A stretch of 64,000 nucleotides of DNA from Brevundimonas pondensis (GTDB taxonomy: Bacteria; Pseudomonadota; Alphaproteobacteria; Caulobacterales; Caulobacteraceae): positions 2,548,001 through 2,612,000 of the forward strand of contig NZ_CP062006.1 of NCBI RefSeq assembly GCF_017487345.1, read 5' to 3'. Below are positions 18,527 through 28,032 of this stretch, piece by piece. The position numbers and the translations under genes were made by a program. The stretch's first letter is position 1, and every line of letters starts with the position of its first letter. The notes beneath the pieces were generated by a model. The model had not been told where the DNA came from, searched no databases, and saw only the letters and a list, made by a program, of their open reading frames with translations.

Positions 18527-19537
18527 ATGTCCCTCGACGCCTTCATCGCCGGCCTGCCCAAGGCCGAACTGCACCTGCACATCGAGGGCTCGCTCGAGCC
18601 CGAACTGATGTTCGAGCTGGCGCAGCGCAACGGCGTCGCCATCCCCTACGACAGCGTCGAGGCCGTACGTGCGGCCTATGACTTCTCGAACCTGCAGGAC
18701 TTCCTCGACATCTATTACGCGGGCGCCGCCGTGCTGCTGACGCGCCAGGATTTCGAGGATCTGGCCTTCGCCTATTTCCAGCGCGCCGCCGCCGACAACG
18801 TCCGCCACGCCGAGATCTTCTTCGATCCCCAGACCCACACCGACCGGGGCGTGGCCTTCAATGTGGTGGTCGAGGGCCTGATCGCGGGCATGGAGCGGGC
18901 CAAGGCGGAACTGGGCGTGACCAGCGGCCTGATCCTCAGCTTCCTGCGCCACCTGTCGGAAGACGAAGCCTTCACCACGCTGGAGGCCGCCAAGCCCTAC
19001 CTGCACCACTTCATCGGCGTCGGGCTGGATTCGTCGGAGGTCGGCCACCCGCCGTCCAAGTTCCAGCGCGTCTTCGCCGCCGCCCGCGACCTGGGCCTGA
19101 AACTGTGCGCCCACGCCGGCGAGGAAGGCCCGCCCGAATATGTGCGTGAAGCTCTGGACCTGCTTGAAATCGACCGCATGGACCACGGCAACCGCTCGAT
19201 GGAGGACGAGGCCCTGATCGCCCGTCTGGCCGCCGAACAGATGACGCTGACCGTGTGCCCCCTGTCGAACCTGAAGCTGTGCGTGGTCAAGGACCTGAAG
19301 GACCACCCCCTCCCCGAGATGCTGCGCCGCGGCCTGCACGTCACCCTGAACTCGGACGACCCCTCCTATTTCGGCGGCTATGTGAACGCCAACTACGTCC
19401 AGCTGGCCACGGCGGTCGGCCTGACCCGCGAACAGGTGACGCAACTGGCGAAGAACAGCTTCGAGGGCAGCTTCCTGAGCGACGCTGACAAGGCGGCGCG
19501 CATCGCCGAAGTCGAGGCCTACGCGGCGGCCCACTGA
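18527..19537 (+). CDS. Adenine deaminase (adenosine deaminase superfamily, Aah1-like)
   Basis: 336 residues from the ATG at 18527, which has AAGGAG nine bases upstream; a GTG at 18503 is less likely. Metal ligands are His16 and His18 in E-L-H-L-H-I-E-G-S, the His in C-A-H-A-G-E-E-G and the Asp pair in S-D-D-P-S-Y-F. The segments L-Q-D-F-L-D-I-Y-Y and [12 protein letters not shown], with S-Y-F-G-G-Y, resemble the yeast Aah1 adenine deaminase branch more than true adenosine deaminases. It would convert adenine to hypoxanthine in purine salvage. Confidence 0.85.
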   Translation: MSLDAFIAGLPKAELHLHIEGSLEPELMFELAQRNGVAIPYDSVEAVRAAYDFSNLQDFLDIYYAGAAVLLTRQDFEDLAFAYFQRAAADNVRHAEIFFDPQTHTDRGVAFNVVVEGLIAGMERAKAELGVTSGLILSFLRHLSEDEAFTTLEAAKPYLHHFIGVGLDSSEVGHPPSKFQRVFAAARDLGLKLCAHAGEEGPPEYVREALDLLEIDRMDHGNRSMEDEALIARLAAEQMTLTVCPLSNLKLCVVKDLKDHPLPEMLRRGLHVTLNSDDPSYFGGYVNANYVQLATAVGLTREQVTQLAKNSFEGSFLSDADKAARIAEVEAYAAAH

Positions 19538-19577
19538 ATCCCTTCCGTCATCCTCCGGCGAGCGGAGCGCAGAAGGA

Positions 19578-20210
19578 TCAGCCGAGAAGCGACGCGACCG
19601 ACATCTCGGCGGCCCTCAGCGCGGCGAAGCTCGCCTTGGCGGCGGCGGCCGTGTCCGGCGCAATGGCCCGACAGGCGTCCTCAATCACCACGGCCTCGAA
19701 GCCTTCGCGCACGGCGTCCTCGGCGGTGAAGCGGACGCAGTAGTCGTAGGCCAGACCGCACAGGAAGAGGCGCGTCACGCCCCGTTCGCGCAGCAGACCC
19801 GCCAGTCCCGTCGCGGTGCGACGGTCGTTTTCATAGAAGGCGGAATAGCTGTCCACCAACGGGTTATGGCCCTTACGGACCACGGCCAGGGCCTTGGTCA
19901 CGGCGGGCGCAACATGCGGATGAAAATCCGCACCTGGCGTCCCCTGCACGCAGTGGTCCGGCCACAGCATCTGCGGGCCGTAGGCGACCTCGATCTCGGT
20001 GAAAGGCGTCGCACCCGCATGATTGGAGGCGAAACTGATCTGATCCGGCGTGTGCCAGTCCTGGGTGGCGATCACCGTGTCGAAGCGCTCGGCCAGGCGG
20101 TTGATCAGGGGCATGATCGCCGCCCCGCCCTGCACCGCCAGGGCCCCGCCCTCGCAGAAATCGTTCTGGGCGTCGATGACCAGAAGGGCGTCTGAAGCGG
20201 TGATCCTCAT
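19578..20210 (-). CDS. pncA: Nicotinamidase
   Basis: 210-residue isochorismatase-fold hydrolase. Catalytic residues are Asp13 in V-I-D-A-Q-N-D-F, the Lys in V-V-R-K-G-H and the Cys in A-Y-D-Y-C-V; metal-binding D-W-H is at about 52-54. It deamidates nicotinamide to nicotinate for NAD salvage. It lies three bases downstream of fbp on the same strand, so the two are probably co-transcribed. Confidence 0.93.
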   Translation of the reverse strand: MRITASDALLVIDAQNDFCEGGALAVQGGAAIMPLINRLAERFDTVIATQDWHTPDQISFASNHAGATPFTEIEVAYGPQMLWPDHCVQGTPGADFHPHVAPAVTKALAVVRKGHNPLVDSYSAFYENDRRTATGLAGLLRERGVTRLFLCGLAYDYCVRFTAEDAVREGFEAVVIEDACRAIAPDTAAAAKASFAALRAAEMSVASLLG

Positions 20211-20213
20211 GGC

Positions 20214-21182
20214 TCAGGCCGCCGCGATCTGATCGACCTCGTTGGCCGAACCGAGCGCCACCGGGATGCGCTGGTGCAGTTCGGTCGGGGTCACGTCCAG
20301 AATGGCCTGTGTCCCGTCCGTCGTGGCCTTGCCGCCCGCCTGTTCGATCAGGAAGGCCATGGGATTGCCTTCGTACATCAGGCGCAGCTTGCCCGGCTTG
20401 TTCGGCTCGCGCTTGTCCCACGGATAGAGGAAAACCCCGCCGCGCATCAGGATGCGGTGCACGTCGGCCACCATGGCGGCGACCCAGCGCATGTTGAAAT
20501 TCTTGCCGCGCGGGCCGTCAGCGCCCGCCAGGCAGCCGTCGACGTAGCGTTGCACGCTCTCGGCCCAGTGGCGCTGGTTCGACATGTTGATGGCGAACTC
20601 CTTGGTGTCCGCCGGGACCGTGATCGCCGGATGCGTCATCAGCCACTGGCCGTCGTGCGACAGGGTGAAGCCCGCCACGCCCTGGCCCGTGGTCAGCACC
20701 AACATGGTCTGGCCGCCATAGAGGCAGTAGAGGGCCGCGACCTGATGACGACCCGATTGCAGGAAGTCGGCCTCGGTCGGCGTGGCCGACGGCGACTTCA
20801 GCACCGAGACGATGGTGCCGACGGGGGCGTTGATGTCGATGTTGGACGAGCCGTCCAACGGGTCGAACAGGACCAGGTATTCGCCCGCCACATTCGTCGC
20901 CGGCTGGACCGTGTCCATTTCCTCGGACGCCACACCCGCCACGGACGGGCAGGCCAGCAGCATTTCCGTCAGGACGTCGTTGGAGATGACATCGAGCTTC
21001 TTCTGCTCCTCGTCCTGGACGTTGACCGCGCCCGATGCGCCCAGGGCGCCGACCAGGGCCCCGCCGGAGACGATCTTGCGGATCTCGACGCAGGCGGCGG
21101 CGGCAACCGTCAGGGTCTGGGTCAGGCCCTGCGGCAGGTTGAGCGAGGCCAGGTGGGCGGCGAGGTCGGTGCGGGCGGTCAT
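20214..21182 (-). CDS. fbp: Fructose-1,6-bisphosphatase, class I
   Basis: 322 residues. The metal-binding signature [10 protein letters not shown] is visible (about 107-116), with an upstream S-E-E-M-D acidic motif. It hydrolyses fructose 1,6-bisphosphate in gluconeogenesis. It is the first gene of a pair with pncA and is divergent from the glycine-cleavage operon. Confidence 0.96.
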   Translation of the reverse strand: MTARTDLAAHLASLNLPQGLTQTLTVAAAACVEIRKIVSGGALVGALGASGAVNVQDEEQKKLDVISNDVLTEMLLACPSVAGVASEEMDTVQPATNVAGEYLVLFDPLDGSSNIDINAPVGTIVSVLKSPSATPTEADFLQSGRHQVAALYCLYGGQTMLVLTTGQGVAGFTLSHDGQWLMTHPAITVPADTKEFAINMSNQRHWAESVQRYVDGCLAGADGPRGKNFNMRWVAAMVADVHRILMRGGVFLYPWDKREPNKPGKLRLMYEGNPMAFLIEQAGGKATTDGTQAILDVTPTELHQRIPVALGSANEVDQIAAA

Positions 21183-21258
21183 GGCGCTTCAATCCTGTCA
21201 CGAGAGCAGTTCGGCCCCTCATGACCTGTCGCATCGTTCGCGGCAAGCCCGGCGCCGC

Positions 21259-21287
21259 TTGACTTCGGCCCGGAGTCGGGGCCTTAG
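21259..21287 (+). promoter_or_regulatory. Putative promoter of the glycine riboswitch-gcv transcript
   Basis: TTGACT (21259-21264) and CCTTAG (21282-21287) are separated by 17 bases and lie just before the first aptamer. The -35 is good; the -10 is weak but acceptable in this GC range. Confidence 0.5.
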
Positions 21288-21291
21288 GTCA

Positions 21292-21516
21292 CACGCTCTC
21301 GCGGGAGAGATCGGCGGTCGCGCAGCGGCCGTCGGGGCCGAAGGCGCAACCGCCCCGGAAACGCTCAGGCAAAAGGACCGCGAAGGCGCACGGACGCTGG
21401 AAAGTCGCCCAGGATTCCCAAGAGTCTGGGGGCGCGCCGACGGAGCAAGGCTGTTCGTCCTCTGGGCGACGGTCGGAATCTCTCAGGCTTCAGGACAGCG
21501 GGGGCGCGACGACGGC
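21292..21516 (+). ncRNA. Tandem glycine riboswitch
   Basis: Two consecutive glycine aptamers. The first has gcgggagagatcgg, then gccgaaggcgcaa and cgctcaggcaaaaggacc. The second has gctggaaagtcgcc, then gccgacggagcaa and aatctctcaggcttcaggac. These are the conserved P1 and core blocks of the gcvT-motif riboswitch (Rfam glycine class). The RNA ends about 40 bases before gcvT. Glycine binding is expected to switch on the downstream cleavage genes. The expression platform was not resolved. Confidence 0.93.
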
Positions 21517-21553
21517 GAAGCTATCGCCGCAACCCGCGACCGGAGGATGCTCG

Positions 21554-22669
21554 ATGAGCGACCAGGCCTTGAAGACCACCCCCCTCAACGCGGCGCACCG
21601 CGCCCTTGGCGCCCGCATGGTCGGCTTCGGCGGCTATGACATGCCGGTCCAGTACGAAGGCGTTCTGGCCGAGCACCGCTGGACCCGCGAACACGCCGGT
21701 CTGTTCGACGTCTCGCACATGGGCCAGGCCCGCATCACCGGCGACGACGCGATTGCCCAGTTCCAGCGCTTCGTCCCCGGCGACTATGAAATCCTGAAGG
21801 CCGGCAAGCAGAAGTATTCCCTGCTGCTCAACGCCGAGGGCGGCATCATGGACGACCTGATGGCGGGCAAGCCCGACCATGACGGCCTCTATGTCGTGGT
21901 CAACGCCGGCAACAAGGACGCCGACTTCGCCTTCCTGAACGCCAATCTGGCCGGCGACGCCAAGCTGGTGATCCTGGACGACCGCGCCCTGCTGGCCATC
22001 CAGGGGCCGGAAGCCGCCGAGGTCATGGCCAAGCACGAACCCGCTCTGGGCGAGATGGGCTTCATGGATTCGGCCCGTCTGATGCTGTTCGGCGTCGACT
22101 GCTTCGTCTCGCGCTCGGGCTACACCGGCGAGGACGGCTATGAGATTTCGGTGCCGAACGCCGACGCCGAGCGCGTCTGGAACCTGCTGCTGGAAGACGC
22201 CCGCGTGAAGCCGATCGGCCTGGGCGCCCGCGACAGCCTTCGTCTGGAAGCCGGCCTGCCGCTGCACGGCCACGACATCGACGCCTCGACCAGCCCGGTC
22301 GAGGGCGCACTGACCTTCGCCCTGTCCAAGTCGCGCAAGGAAGCCGCCGACTTCAACGGCGCCGAGACCATCCTGAAGCAGCTGGCAGAGGGTCCGTCGC
22401 GCATCCGCATCGGCCTGCACGTCAAGGAAGGCGCCCCGGCCCGTGAAGGCGCCGAAATCGCCGACATGGACGGAAACCTGATCGGCAAGATCACCTCGGG
22501 CGGCCCCTCGCCGACCCTGGGGCACAACATCGCCATGGGTTACGTGCCGCCGGCCTTCGCCGCCCTGGGAACGGACCTGAAAGTCATCGTGCGCGGCAAA
22601 CCCGCCGCCGCCGAAGTCGTCGCCACCCCCTTCGTGGCCACCCGCTACTATCGGAAGCCGAAGGCGTAA
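21554..22669 (+). CDS. gcvT: Glycine cleavage system T protein (aminomethyltransferase)
   Basis: 371 residues. The N-terminal part has the folate-binding fold with G-G-Y-D-M-P-V-Q-Y, H-R-W-T-R-E-H-A-G-L-F-D-V-S-H-M and later R-S-G-Y-T-G-E-D-G-Y-E-I; these are family landmarks. T protein releases ammonia from the lipoyl-bound aminomethyl group and makes methylene-tetrahydrofolate. It is the first gene after the glycine riboswitch; the ATG at 21554 follows a ggagg-like site. Confidence 0.97.
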   Translation: MSDQALKTTPLNAAHRALGARMVGFGGYDMPVQYEGVLAEHRWTREHAGLFDVSHMGQARITGDDAIAQFQRFVPGDYEILKAGKQKYSLLLNAEGGIMDDLMAGKPDHDGLYVVVNAGNKDADFAFLNANLAGDAKLVILDDRALLAIQGPEAAEVMAKHEPALGEMGFMDSARLMLFGVDCFVSRSGYTGEDGYEISVPNADAERVWNLLLEDARVKPIGLGARDSLRLEAGLPLHGHDIDASTSPVEGALTFALSKSRKEAADFNGAETILKQLAEGPSRIRIGLHVKEGAPAREGAEIADMDGNLIGKITSGGPSPTLGHNIAMGYVPPAFAALGTDLKVIVRGKPAAAEVVATPFVATRYYRKPKA

Positions 22670-22683
22670 CACCCTCCCCTTCC

Positions 22684-22790
22684 GTCATCCTTGGGCCTGT
22701 CCCGAGGATCCAGAAACACCGACGCCCGCCGTCGGATCACGACTTCCCCACGCGGGGGGTCTGGATCCTCGGCACAAGGCCGAGGATGAC
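22684..22790. repeat. Intergenic inverted repeat of the gtcatcct...aggatgac type
   Basis: Outer arms gtcatcc (22684) and ggatgac (22790), with inner arms cgaggatccaga and tctggatcctcg, enclose a roughly 40-base centre with its own gacgcccgccgtc pairing. The element fills the gcvT-gcvH gap. Related repeats containing gtcatcct...gaggatcc are dispersed in many alphaproteobacteria. In RNA this would form a long hairpin inside the gcv transcript. Confidence 0.75.
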
Positions 22791-22830
22791 GAGTTAAACA
22801 GGCTGCTTCGGCCGCATGAGGAAGATCGAA

Positions 22831-23196
22831 ATGCGCTTCACCAAGGATCACGAGTGGGTTCGCCTCGAGGGCGACGTCGCCACGGTCGGCATCTCCAAGC
22901 ACGCCGCTGACGCCCTGGGCGACGTGGTGTTCGTCGAGACGCCGGAAGCCGGCAAGACCGTCTCGGTCGGCGACAGCTTCGCCGTCGTGGAATCGGTCAA
23001 GGCCGCCTCGGACGTCTACGCCCCGGTCGCCGGCGAGGTCATCGAGGGCAACGAAGCCCTGGCCTCGGCCCCGGAAACCGTCAACGCCGACCCGGAAGGC
23101 GAAGGCTGGTTCGCCAAGATCAAGGTCGCCGACGCCTCGGCCGTCGAAGCCCTGATGGATCAGGCCGCCTACGACGCCTACCTGACCACCCTCTAA
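22831..23196 (+). CDS. gcvH: Glycine cleavage system H protein
   Basis: 121 residues from the ATG at 22831, chosen because a gaggaa ribosome site precedes it and M-R-F-T-K-D-H-E-W is the usual start. The lipoylated residue is Lys57 in V-E-S-V-K-A-A-S. The protein shuttles the methylamine group between P, T and L proteins. It is separated from gcvT by an intergenic repeat but is in the same direction. Confidence 0.97.
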   Translation: MRFTKDHEWVRLEGDVATVGISKHAADALGDVVFVETPEAGKTVSVGDSFAVVESVKAASDVYAPVAGEVIEGNEALASAPETVNADPEGEGWFAKIKVADASAVEALMDQAAYDAYLTTL

Positions 23197-23204
23197 GACC
23201 CGCC

Positions 23205-23300
23205 GTCGTCCCCGGACGGCGCGGCGCGCCGATCCGGGATCGCCGGATTCCCCGCCGCTTAAGCGCTCCCGGAGCGTCGCGCCAGCGACCCTCCGGGATG
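23205..23300. repeat. GC-rich intergenic palindromic segment
   Basis: Between gcvH and gcvPA, cccggagcgtcgc (23268-23280) and gcgaccctccggg (23285-23297) form an imperfect inverted repeat. An upstream cccgg/ccggg-rich stretch at 23214-23240 is of similar character. It may act as a processing or attenuating hairpin inside the operon. Confidence 0.45.
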
Positions 23301-23316
23301 CCGCCGAGGACTTGTA

Positions 23317-24663
23317 ATGCGCTACCTCCCCCTGACGCCCGACGACCGTGATGCCATGCTGGCCGCCATCGGCGCCAAATCCATCGACGACCTGTTTGTC
23401 GACGTGCCGCAGGCCGCGCGCCGCGACGGCTTTGTCGACCTGCCCCGCGTGGCCGGCGAGCTGGAGGTCGAACGCGCCCTCTCGGCCATGGCCGGCAAGA
23501 ACGCCACGGCCGGAACCGTGCCCTTCTTCTGCGGCGCCGGCGCCTACAAGCACCACGTCCCGGCCACGGTCGATCACGTGATCCAGCGGTCGGAGTTCCT
23601 GACCAGCTACACCCCCTATCAGCCGGAAATCGCGCAGGGCACGCTGCAGTACCTGTACGAGTTCCAGACCCAGGTCGCGAACCTGACCGGCATGGAAGTC
23701 GCCAACGCCTCCCTCTATGACGGCTCGACCGCCATGGCCGAGGGCGTGCTGATGGCCACCCGCGTGACCCGCCGCAACAAGGCCGTCATCTCGGGCGGCG
23801 TGCACCCGCACTACGTCAAGGCGACCGAGACCGTGGTTCACGCCGTCGGCGTCGAGACTGAAGCTCTGACCGCCGCCGTTGACGCCGAAGACGCCGTCAT
23901 CGCCGCCATCGACAAGAACACGGCCTGCGTCGTCGTCCAGACCCCCAACGTCTTCGGCACCGCCACCGACGTGACCAAGATCGCTGAGGCCGCCCACGCC
24001 GCCGGCGCCCTGCTGATCGTCGTGGTGACGGAAGCCGTGTCGATGGGCCTGCTGAAGTCGCCCGGCGAAATGGGCGCCGACATCGTCGCGGCCGAGGGCC
24101 AGTCGATCGGCAACGCCCTGAACTTCGGCGGCCCCTACATCGGCCTGTTCGCCACTCGCGAGAAGCTGCTGCGCCAGACGCCGGGCCGCTACTGCGGTGA
24201 AACCGTCGACGCCGACGGCCGTCGCGGCTTCGTCCTGACCCTGTCCACGCGCGAGCAGCACATCCGCCGCGACAAGGCCACGTCGAACATCTGCACCAAC
24301 TCGGGCCTGTGCTGCCTGGCTTTCAGCATCCACATGAGCCTGCTGGGCGAGACAGGCCTGCGTCAGATGGCCCTGCTGAACCACGAGAAGGCCGTCGCCA
24401 CGCGTGACGCCCTGGCCGCCATTCCGGGCGTCGAGATCCTGACCCCGCGCTTCTTCAACGAGTTCGCGGTCAAGCTGCCCAAGAACGCCGCTGACGTGGT
24501 GCAGACCCTGGCCGACCATCATATCCTGGCCGGCGTGCCCTACAGCCGCCTGGCCCCGGAAGCGGGCCTCGACGACGTCCTGCTGGTCGCAGCGACCGAG
24601 ACCACGCTGGACGCCGACATCAAGATCCTGGCGGCTTCGCTCGCCAAGGTCCTGGCCGCCTAA
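23317..24663 (+). CDS. gcvPA: Glycine dehydrogenase (decarboxylating) subunit 1
   Basis: 448 residues, corresponding to the N-terminal half of single-chain P protein. Landmarks are [23 protein letters not shown] and [10 protein letters not shown]. This half forms part of the PLP fold but lacks the Schiff-base lysine, which is in subunit 2. It pairs with gcvPB, which starts 15 bases downstream, to make the heterotetrameric P protein. Confidence 0.97.
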   Translation: MRYLPLTPDDRDAMLAAIGAKSIDDLFVDVPQAARRDGFVDLPRVAGELEVERALSAMAGKNATAGTVPFFCGAGAYKHHVPATVDHVIQRSEFLTSYTPYQPEIAQGTLQYLYEFQTQVANLTGMEVANASLYDGSTAMAEGVLMATRVTRRNKAVISGGVHPHYVKATETVVHAVGVETEALTAAVDAEDAVIAAIDKNTACVVVQTPNVFGTATDVTKIAEAAHAAGALLIVVVTEAVSMGLLKSPGEMGADIVAAEGQSIGNALNFGGPYIGLFATREKLLRQTPGRYCGETVDADGRRGFVLTLSTREQHIRRDKATSNICTNSGLCCLAFSIHMSLLGETGLRQMALLNHEKAVATRDALAAIPGVEILTPRFFNEFAVKLPKNAADVVQTLADHHILAGVPYSRLAPEAGLDDVLLVAATETTLDADIKILAASLAKVLAA

Positions 24664-24678
24664 AGGGAGTTTGGAACC

Positions 24679-26259
24679 ATGAGCACGATGAACACTGTCG
24701 GCCGTCCGACCACCCCGAACGCCCTGCCCGACAACGACTACAAGCACCCGACCCTGACGGGCGCGCGCGGCCTGCTGCAAGACGAAGCCCTGATCTTTGA
24801 AGGCGACGGCTGGAACAAGACCGGCGTCGACCTGCCCAAGCCTTCCACGGACGGCTCGGACCTGGGCGACCTGGTCCGCAAGGACCCGATCGGCCTCCCC
24901 GGCCTGTCGGAGCCCGAGGCCATGCGCCACTATGTGCGCCTGAGCCAGAAGAACCACGCCATCGACCTGGCCATCTATCCGCTGGGCTCGTGCACGATGA
25001 AGCACAACCCGCGCCTGAACGAGAAGATGGCGCGCCTGCCGGGCTTCTCGGACATCCACCCGCTGCAGCCGCAGTCGACGGTTCAGGGCGCGCTGGAGCT
25101 GATGGACCAGCTGGCCCACTGGCTGAAGACGCTGACGGGCATGCCCGCCGTCGCCCTGTCGCCCAAGGCGGGCGCGCACGGCGAGCTGTGCGGCCTGATG
25201 GCCATCCGCGCCGCCCACGAGGCCAAGGGCGAGCACGAGCAGCGCCGCAAGGTCCTGGTCCCGACCTCGGCCCACGGCACCAACCCGGCCACCGCCGCCT
25301 TCGTCGGCTATTCGGTGGTCGAAGTCGCCCAGACCGACGACGGTCGCGTGGACGTGGCCGACCTGGCCGCCAAGCTGGGTCCGGACGTGGCGGCCATCAT
25401 GGTCACCAACCCGAACACCTGCGGCCTGTTCGAGCGCGACATCCTGGAGATCAGCCGCCTGACCCACGAAGCGGGCGCCTACTTCTACTGCGACGGCGCC
25501 AACTTCAACGCCATCGTCGGCCGGGTGCGCCCGGGCGACCTGGGCGTCGACGCCATGCACATCAACCTGCACAAGACCTTCTCGACGCCGCACGGCGGCG
25601 GCGGTCCGGGCGCCGGTCCGGTCGTGCTGTCGGAGGCCCTGGCCCCCTTCGCCCCCGCGCCTTGGGTCGTGAACACTGGTGACGGCTACAAGCTGGTCGA
25701 GCGTGAGGAAGACGAGGCCGCGCAGGCCTTCGGCCGTCTGTGCGCCTTCCAGGGGCAGATGGGCATGTATGTACGCGCCCTGTCGTACATGATGAGCCAC
25801 GGCTCGGACGGCCTGCGTCAGGTGGCCGAGGACGCCGTCCTGAACGCCAACTACATCAAGGCCCGCCTCGAGGACCTGATGAGCCCGGCCTTCCCCGAGG
25901 GTCCGTGCATGCACGAGGCCCTGTTCGACGACGAGTGGCTGAAGGGCACGGACATCACCACGCTCGACTTCGCCAAGGCGATGATCGACGAGGGCTTCCA
26001 CCCGATGACCATGTACTTCCCGCTGGTGGTGCATGGGGCCATGCTGATCGAGCCGACCGAGACGGAATCCAAACAGGAGCTGGACCGTTTCATCCACGCC
26101 ATGCGTCTGCTGGCCGAGGCGGCGAAGGCCGGCGAGGTCGAACGCTTCAAGGGCGCGCCCTTCCATGCGCCCCTGCGGCGTCTGGACGAGACCCGCGCCG
26201 CCCGCGCGCCGCGTCTGCGCTGGTCGGCCCCGGAAGGCTCCAATATCGCCGCCGAATAG
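24679..26259 (+). CDS. gcvPB: Glycine dehydrogenase (decarboxylating) subunit 2
   Basis: 526 residues. The PLP lysine is near position 299 in I-N-L-H-K-T-F-S-T-P-H-G-G-G-G-P-G. It is the catalytic half of the two-chain glycine decarboxylase that passes aminomethyl to lipoyl-H protein. It is the last gene of the riboswitch-controlled operon and a terminator follows the stop. The lipoamide dehydrogenase (L protein) is not in the window. Confidence 0.97.
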   Translation: MSTMNTVGRPTTPNALPDNDYKHPTLTGARGLLQDEALIFEGDGWNKTGVDLPKPSTDGSDLGDLVRKDPIGLPGLSEPEAMRHYVRLSQKNHAIDLAIYPLGSCTMKHNPRLNEKMARLPGFSDIHPLQPQSTVQGALELMDQLAHWLKTLTGMPAVALSPKAGAHGELCGLMAIRAAHEAKGEHEQRRKVLVPTSAHGTNPATAAFVGYSVVEVAQTDDGRVDVADLAAKLGPDVAAIMVTNPNTCGLFERDILEISRLTHEAGAYFYCDGANFNAIVGRVRPGDLGVDAMHINLHKTFSTPHGGGGPGAGPVVLSEALAPFAPAPWVVNTGDGYKLVEREEDEAAQAFGRLCAFQGQMGMYVRALSYMMSHGSDGLRQVAEDAVLNANYIKARLEDLMSPAFPEGPCMHEALFDDEWLKGTDITTLDFAKAMIDEGFHPMTMYFPLVVHGAMLIEPTETESKQELDRFIHAMRLLAEAAKAGEVERFKGAPFHAPLRRLDETRAARAPRLRWSAPEGSNIAAE

Positions 26260-26286
26260 GCGTCTGATCGAAGTCCGATGTGAAGC

Positions 26287-26319
26287 GCCGTGTCCTTCGG
26301 GACACGGCGTTTTGCTTTT
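26287..26319 (+). terminator. Intrinsic terminator of the gcv operon
   Basis: A perfect nine-base stem gccgtgtcc / ggacacggc with a ttcg tetraloop is followed by GTTTTGCTTTT, 27 bases after the gcvPB stop. Confidence 0.93.
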
Positions 26320-26428
26320 CAGCGCTCACTTACGAAAGCTTCATGGCGACGCCACGGTTCGGCCTTGTCGTCCATGTCTAGGATAGGCTGACAGCCCTCG
26401 CTCAGGGCGGTCGCTCCTCTCCCCGACC

Positions 26429-26851
26429 GTGACGCCCGTGACCCTCGCTCTGATCCCCTTCCGCGCCGAAAGCCGGCCTCGCTCGAGGCCCGGACTGCTG
26501 CGTCGTGCGAAGCGGTTGGGGATGATGGCCCTGGGCTTCCTGATCATCGGCCTGGGCATCCTGATCGCCCCCCTGCCTGGCCCCGGCGGCGTGCCGGTCA
26601 TCGCCCTGGGCCTGGTCCTGCTGCTGCGCAATTCCTGGTGGGCCAAGCGGCAGTTCATCCGCGCCCAGCATGCCCGGCCCAAGTGGGTCTATCCCTTCCG
26701 TCGTCTGATGCGGAAGAAGCCCGAGATCGCGCCGGTCTTCTGGCAGCAGGCGCTGCGCGCCGAAAAGGTCGTGCTGCGCAAGCGTCCGTCGCGCCAGCTG
26801 ATCCGGGTCCGCAAACGCGCCCGCCGCCTTCTGCGCCGCGCCTTCCGCTAA
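26429..26851 (+). CDS. PGPGW-motif small membrane protein
   Basis: About 140 residues from a GTG at 26429; a GTG at 26438 is an alternative start. One long hydrophobic hairpin (about 32-62) contains A-P-L-P-G-P-G-G, matching the PGPGW family of putative membrane proteins. The C-terminal half is extremely basic (R-K-R-A-R-R-L-L-R-R at the end), as expected for a cytoplasmic tail near RNA, DNA or lipid heads. Function unknown. Confidence 0.7.
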   Translation: MTPVTLALIPFRAESRPRSRPGLLRRAKRLGMMALGFLIIGLGILIAPLPGPGGVPVIALGLVLLLRNSWWAKRQFIRAQHARPKWVYPFRRLMRKKPEIAPVFWQQALRAEKVVLRKRPSRQLIRVRKRARRLLRRAFR

Positions 26852-26967
26852 CAGCGACGCTTCGACGCACACGGTAATGTGAAAGGGGCGACGCTCGCGT
26901 TCGCGCCGAACGGCGTATGCTTCCCTCGCGTAGTCAAAAGCAGATGGCGTTGGGAGGCGCTTTTCTC

Positions 26968-27438
26968 ATGATGTCACGCGTAAAACAGGGAATCGCCGCC
27001 GGCTTCATTGCGACCGTCGCGGTTTCCATTCTTGAGGCGGCGAACCTCTTGTTCGCCAAGGTGTTCGACCCGTTCCCCGAAATCGTCGCCCGCATGTTCC
27101 AGCTCGGGGACAATCTGGTGGCGGGGTGGGCGATCCACTTCGTGATCGGGTCCCTGATCATGGGCCCGCTGTTCGCCTTCATCTACCCCCGCTTGCCGAC
27201 CAATACGCCCGAAACCAAGGGCATACTCTTCGCCGTGGCGGCCTGGGTGGCGATGATGCTGATCATCAGCATGATGGGCGATCCGCGGACCTTCTCGGGC
27301 AGCGCCGGCTTCGGCACCTTCGCCTGGATGCTGATCACCCACATGATCTTCGGCGGGGTGATGGGCAATGTCTTCGCCCGCCTTCTGGCCCGCGAGAAGC
27401 GCGCTGGCGGCTTCATCCACGGCGCGCCCGCTCACTGA
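26968..27438 (+). CDS. Four-helix membrane protein (DUF6789-like)
   Basis: 156 residues from the ATG at 26968 (26971 is also possible), with gggagg upstream. Four hydrophobic segments alternate with short loops; the M-I-F-G-G-V-M-G-N-V-F-A-R end and the early A-A-G-F-I-A-T segment match small membrane proteins found in Caulobacterales and rhizobia (DUF6789 type). Role unknown. It precedes a bidirectional terminator shared with the convergent atp operon. Confidence 0.75.
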   Translation: MMSRVKQGIAAGFIATVAVSILEAANLLFAKVFDPFPEIVARMFQLGDNLVAGWAIHFVIGSLIMGPLFAFIYPRLPTNTPETKGILFAVAAWVAMMLIISMMGDPRTFSGSAGFGTFAWMLITHMIFGGVMGNVFARLLAREKRAGGFIHGAPAH

Positions 27439-27463
27439 TCAAGGCGCACCGCTACAATGCAAA

Positions 27464-27489
27464 AGGCCCCGCCGTCGCCGGCGGGGCCT
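27464..27489. terminator. Bidirectional terminator between the membrane-protein gene and atpF
   Basis: Stem aggccccgccg / cggcggggcct around a short tcgc loop, with AAAA on the left side (U-tract for the minus transcript of atpF) and a weaker TGATTTG on the right. It is placed between two convergent genes. Confidence 0.85.
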
Positions 27490-27515
27490 GATTTGCTTGT
27501 CGCTTCCGACCGCTA

Positions 27516-28031
27516 TCAGTTCAGCTTGTCGCCGATCTGGGCGATGGCGGAGTCGATCAGCGGGTCCGCCTTGGCGGTCGCCAGGCGAGCCGTCAGGATG
27601 TCCTGTGCGGCCTTGGCGGCGAGGTCGGCGGCGGCGGCCTTGACCTCGGCCGTGGCCTGGGCCTCGGCCTGGGCGATGCGGCGCTCGGCGAGGGCCTGAC
27701 GACGGGCCAGGGTCTCTTCCAGCTTGGCCTTGGCCTCGGCTTCGATGCGGCGGGCGTCGGCTTCGGCGGCCGCCAGCATGTCGGCGGCCTGGGCCTCGGC
27801 CTCAGCCTTCTCCTGGCGGATCTGGGCCAGCATGGCTTCGGCTTCAGCACGCAGACGGGCGGCCTCGTCCAGTTCCGACTGGATCTTGGCGGCCTTGTCG
27901 TCCAGGGCCTTGGCGGCCATCTTCGGCACGCCGGCGGCGACGACGATGCCGATGAAGACCAGAAGGCCGATCAGGACCCACAGCTCAGCGCTGCCCAGGC
28001 TCCAGAAGCCCGGCTCCATGAACATGTTCAT
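27516..28031 (-). CDS. atpF: ATP synthase F0 subunit b
   Basis: 171 residues: one N-terminal membrane helix (about 16-36), then a long Ala/Glu-rich coiled coil (about 40-150) that forms half of the peripheral stalk. It follows the b' gene after one base, and the two heterodimerise in alphaproteobacteria. It is the last gene of the F0 operon before a terminator. Confidence 0.94.
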   Translation of the reverse strand: MNMFMEPGFWSLGSAELWVLIGLLVFIGIVVAAGVPKMAAKALDDKAAKIQSELDEAARLRAEAEAMLAQIRQEKAEAEAQAADMLAAAEADARRIEAEAKAKLEETLARRQALAERRIAQAEAQATAEVKAAAADLAAKAAQDILTARLATAKADPLIDSAIAQIGDKLN

Positions 28032-28032
28032 A

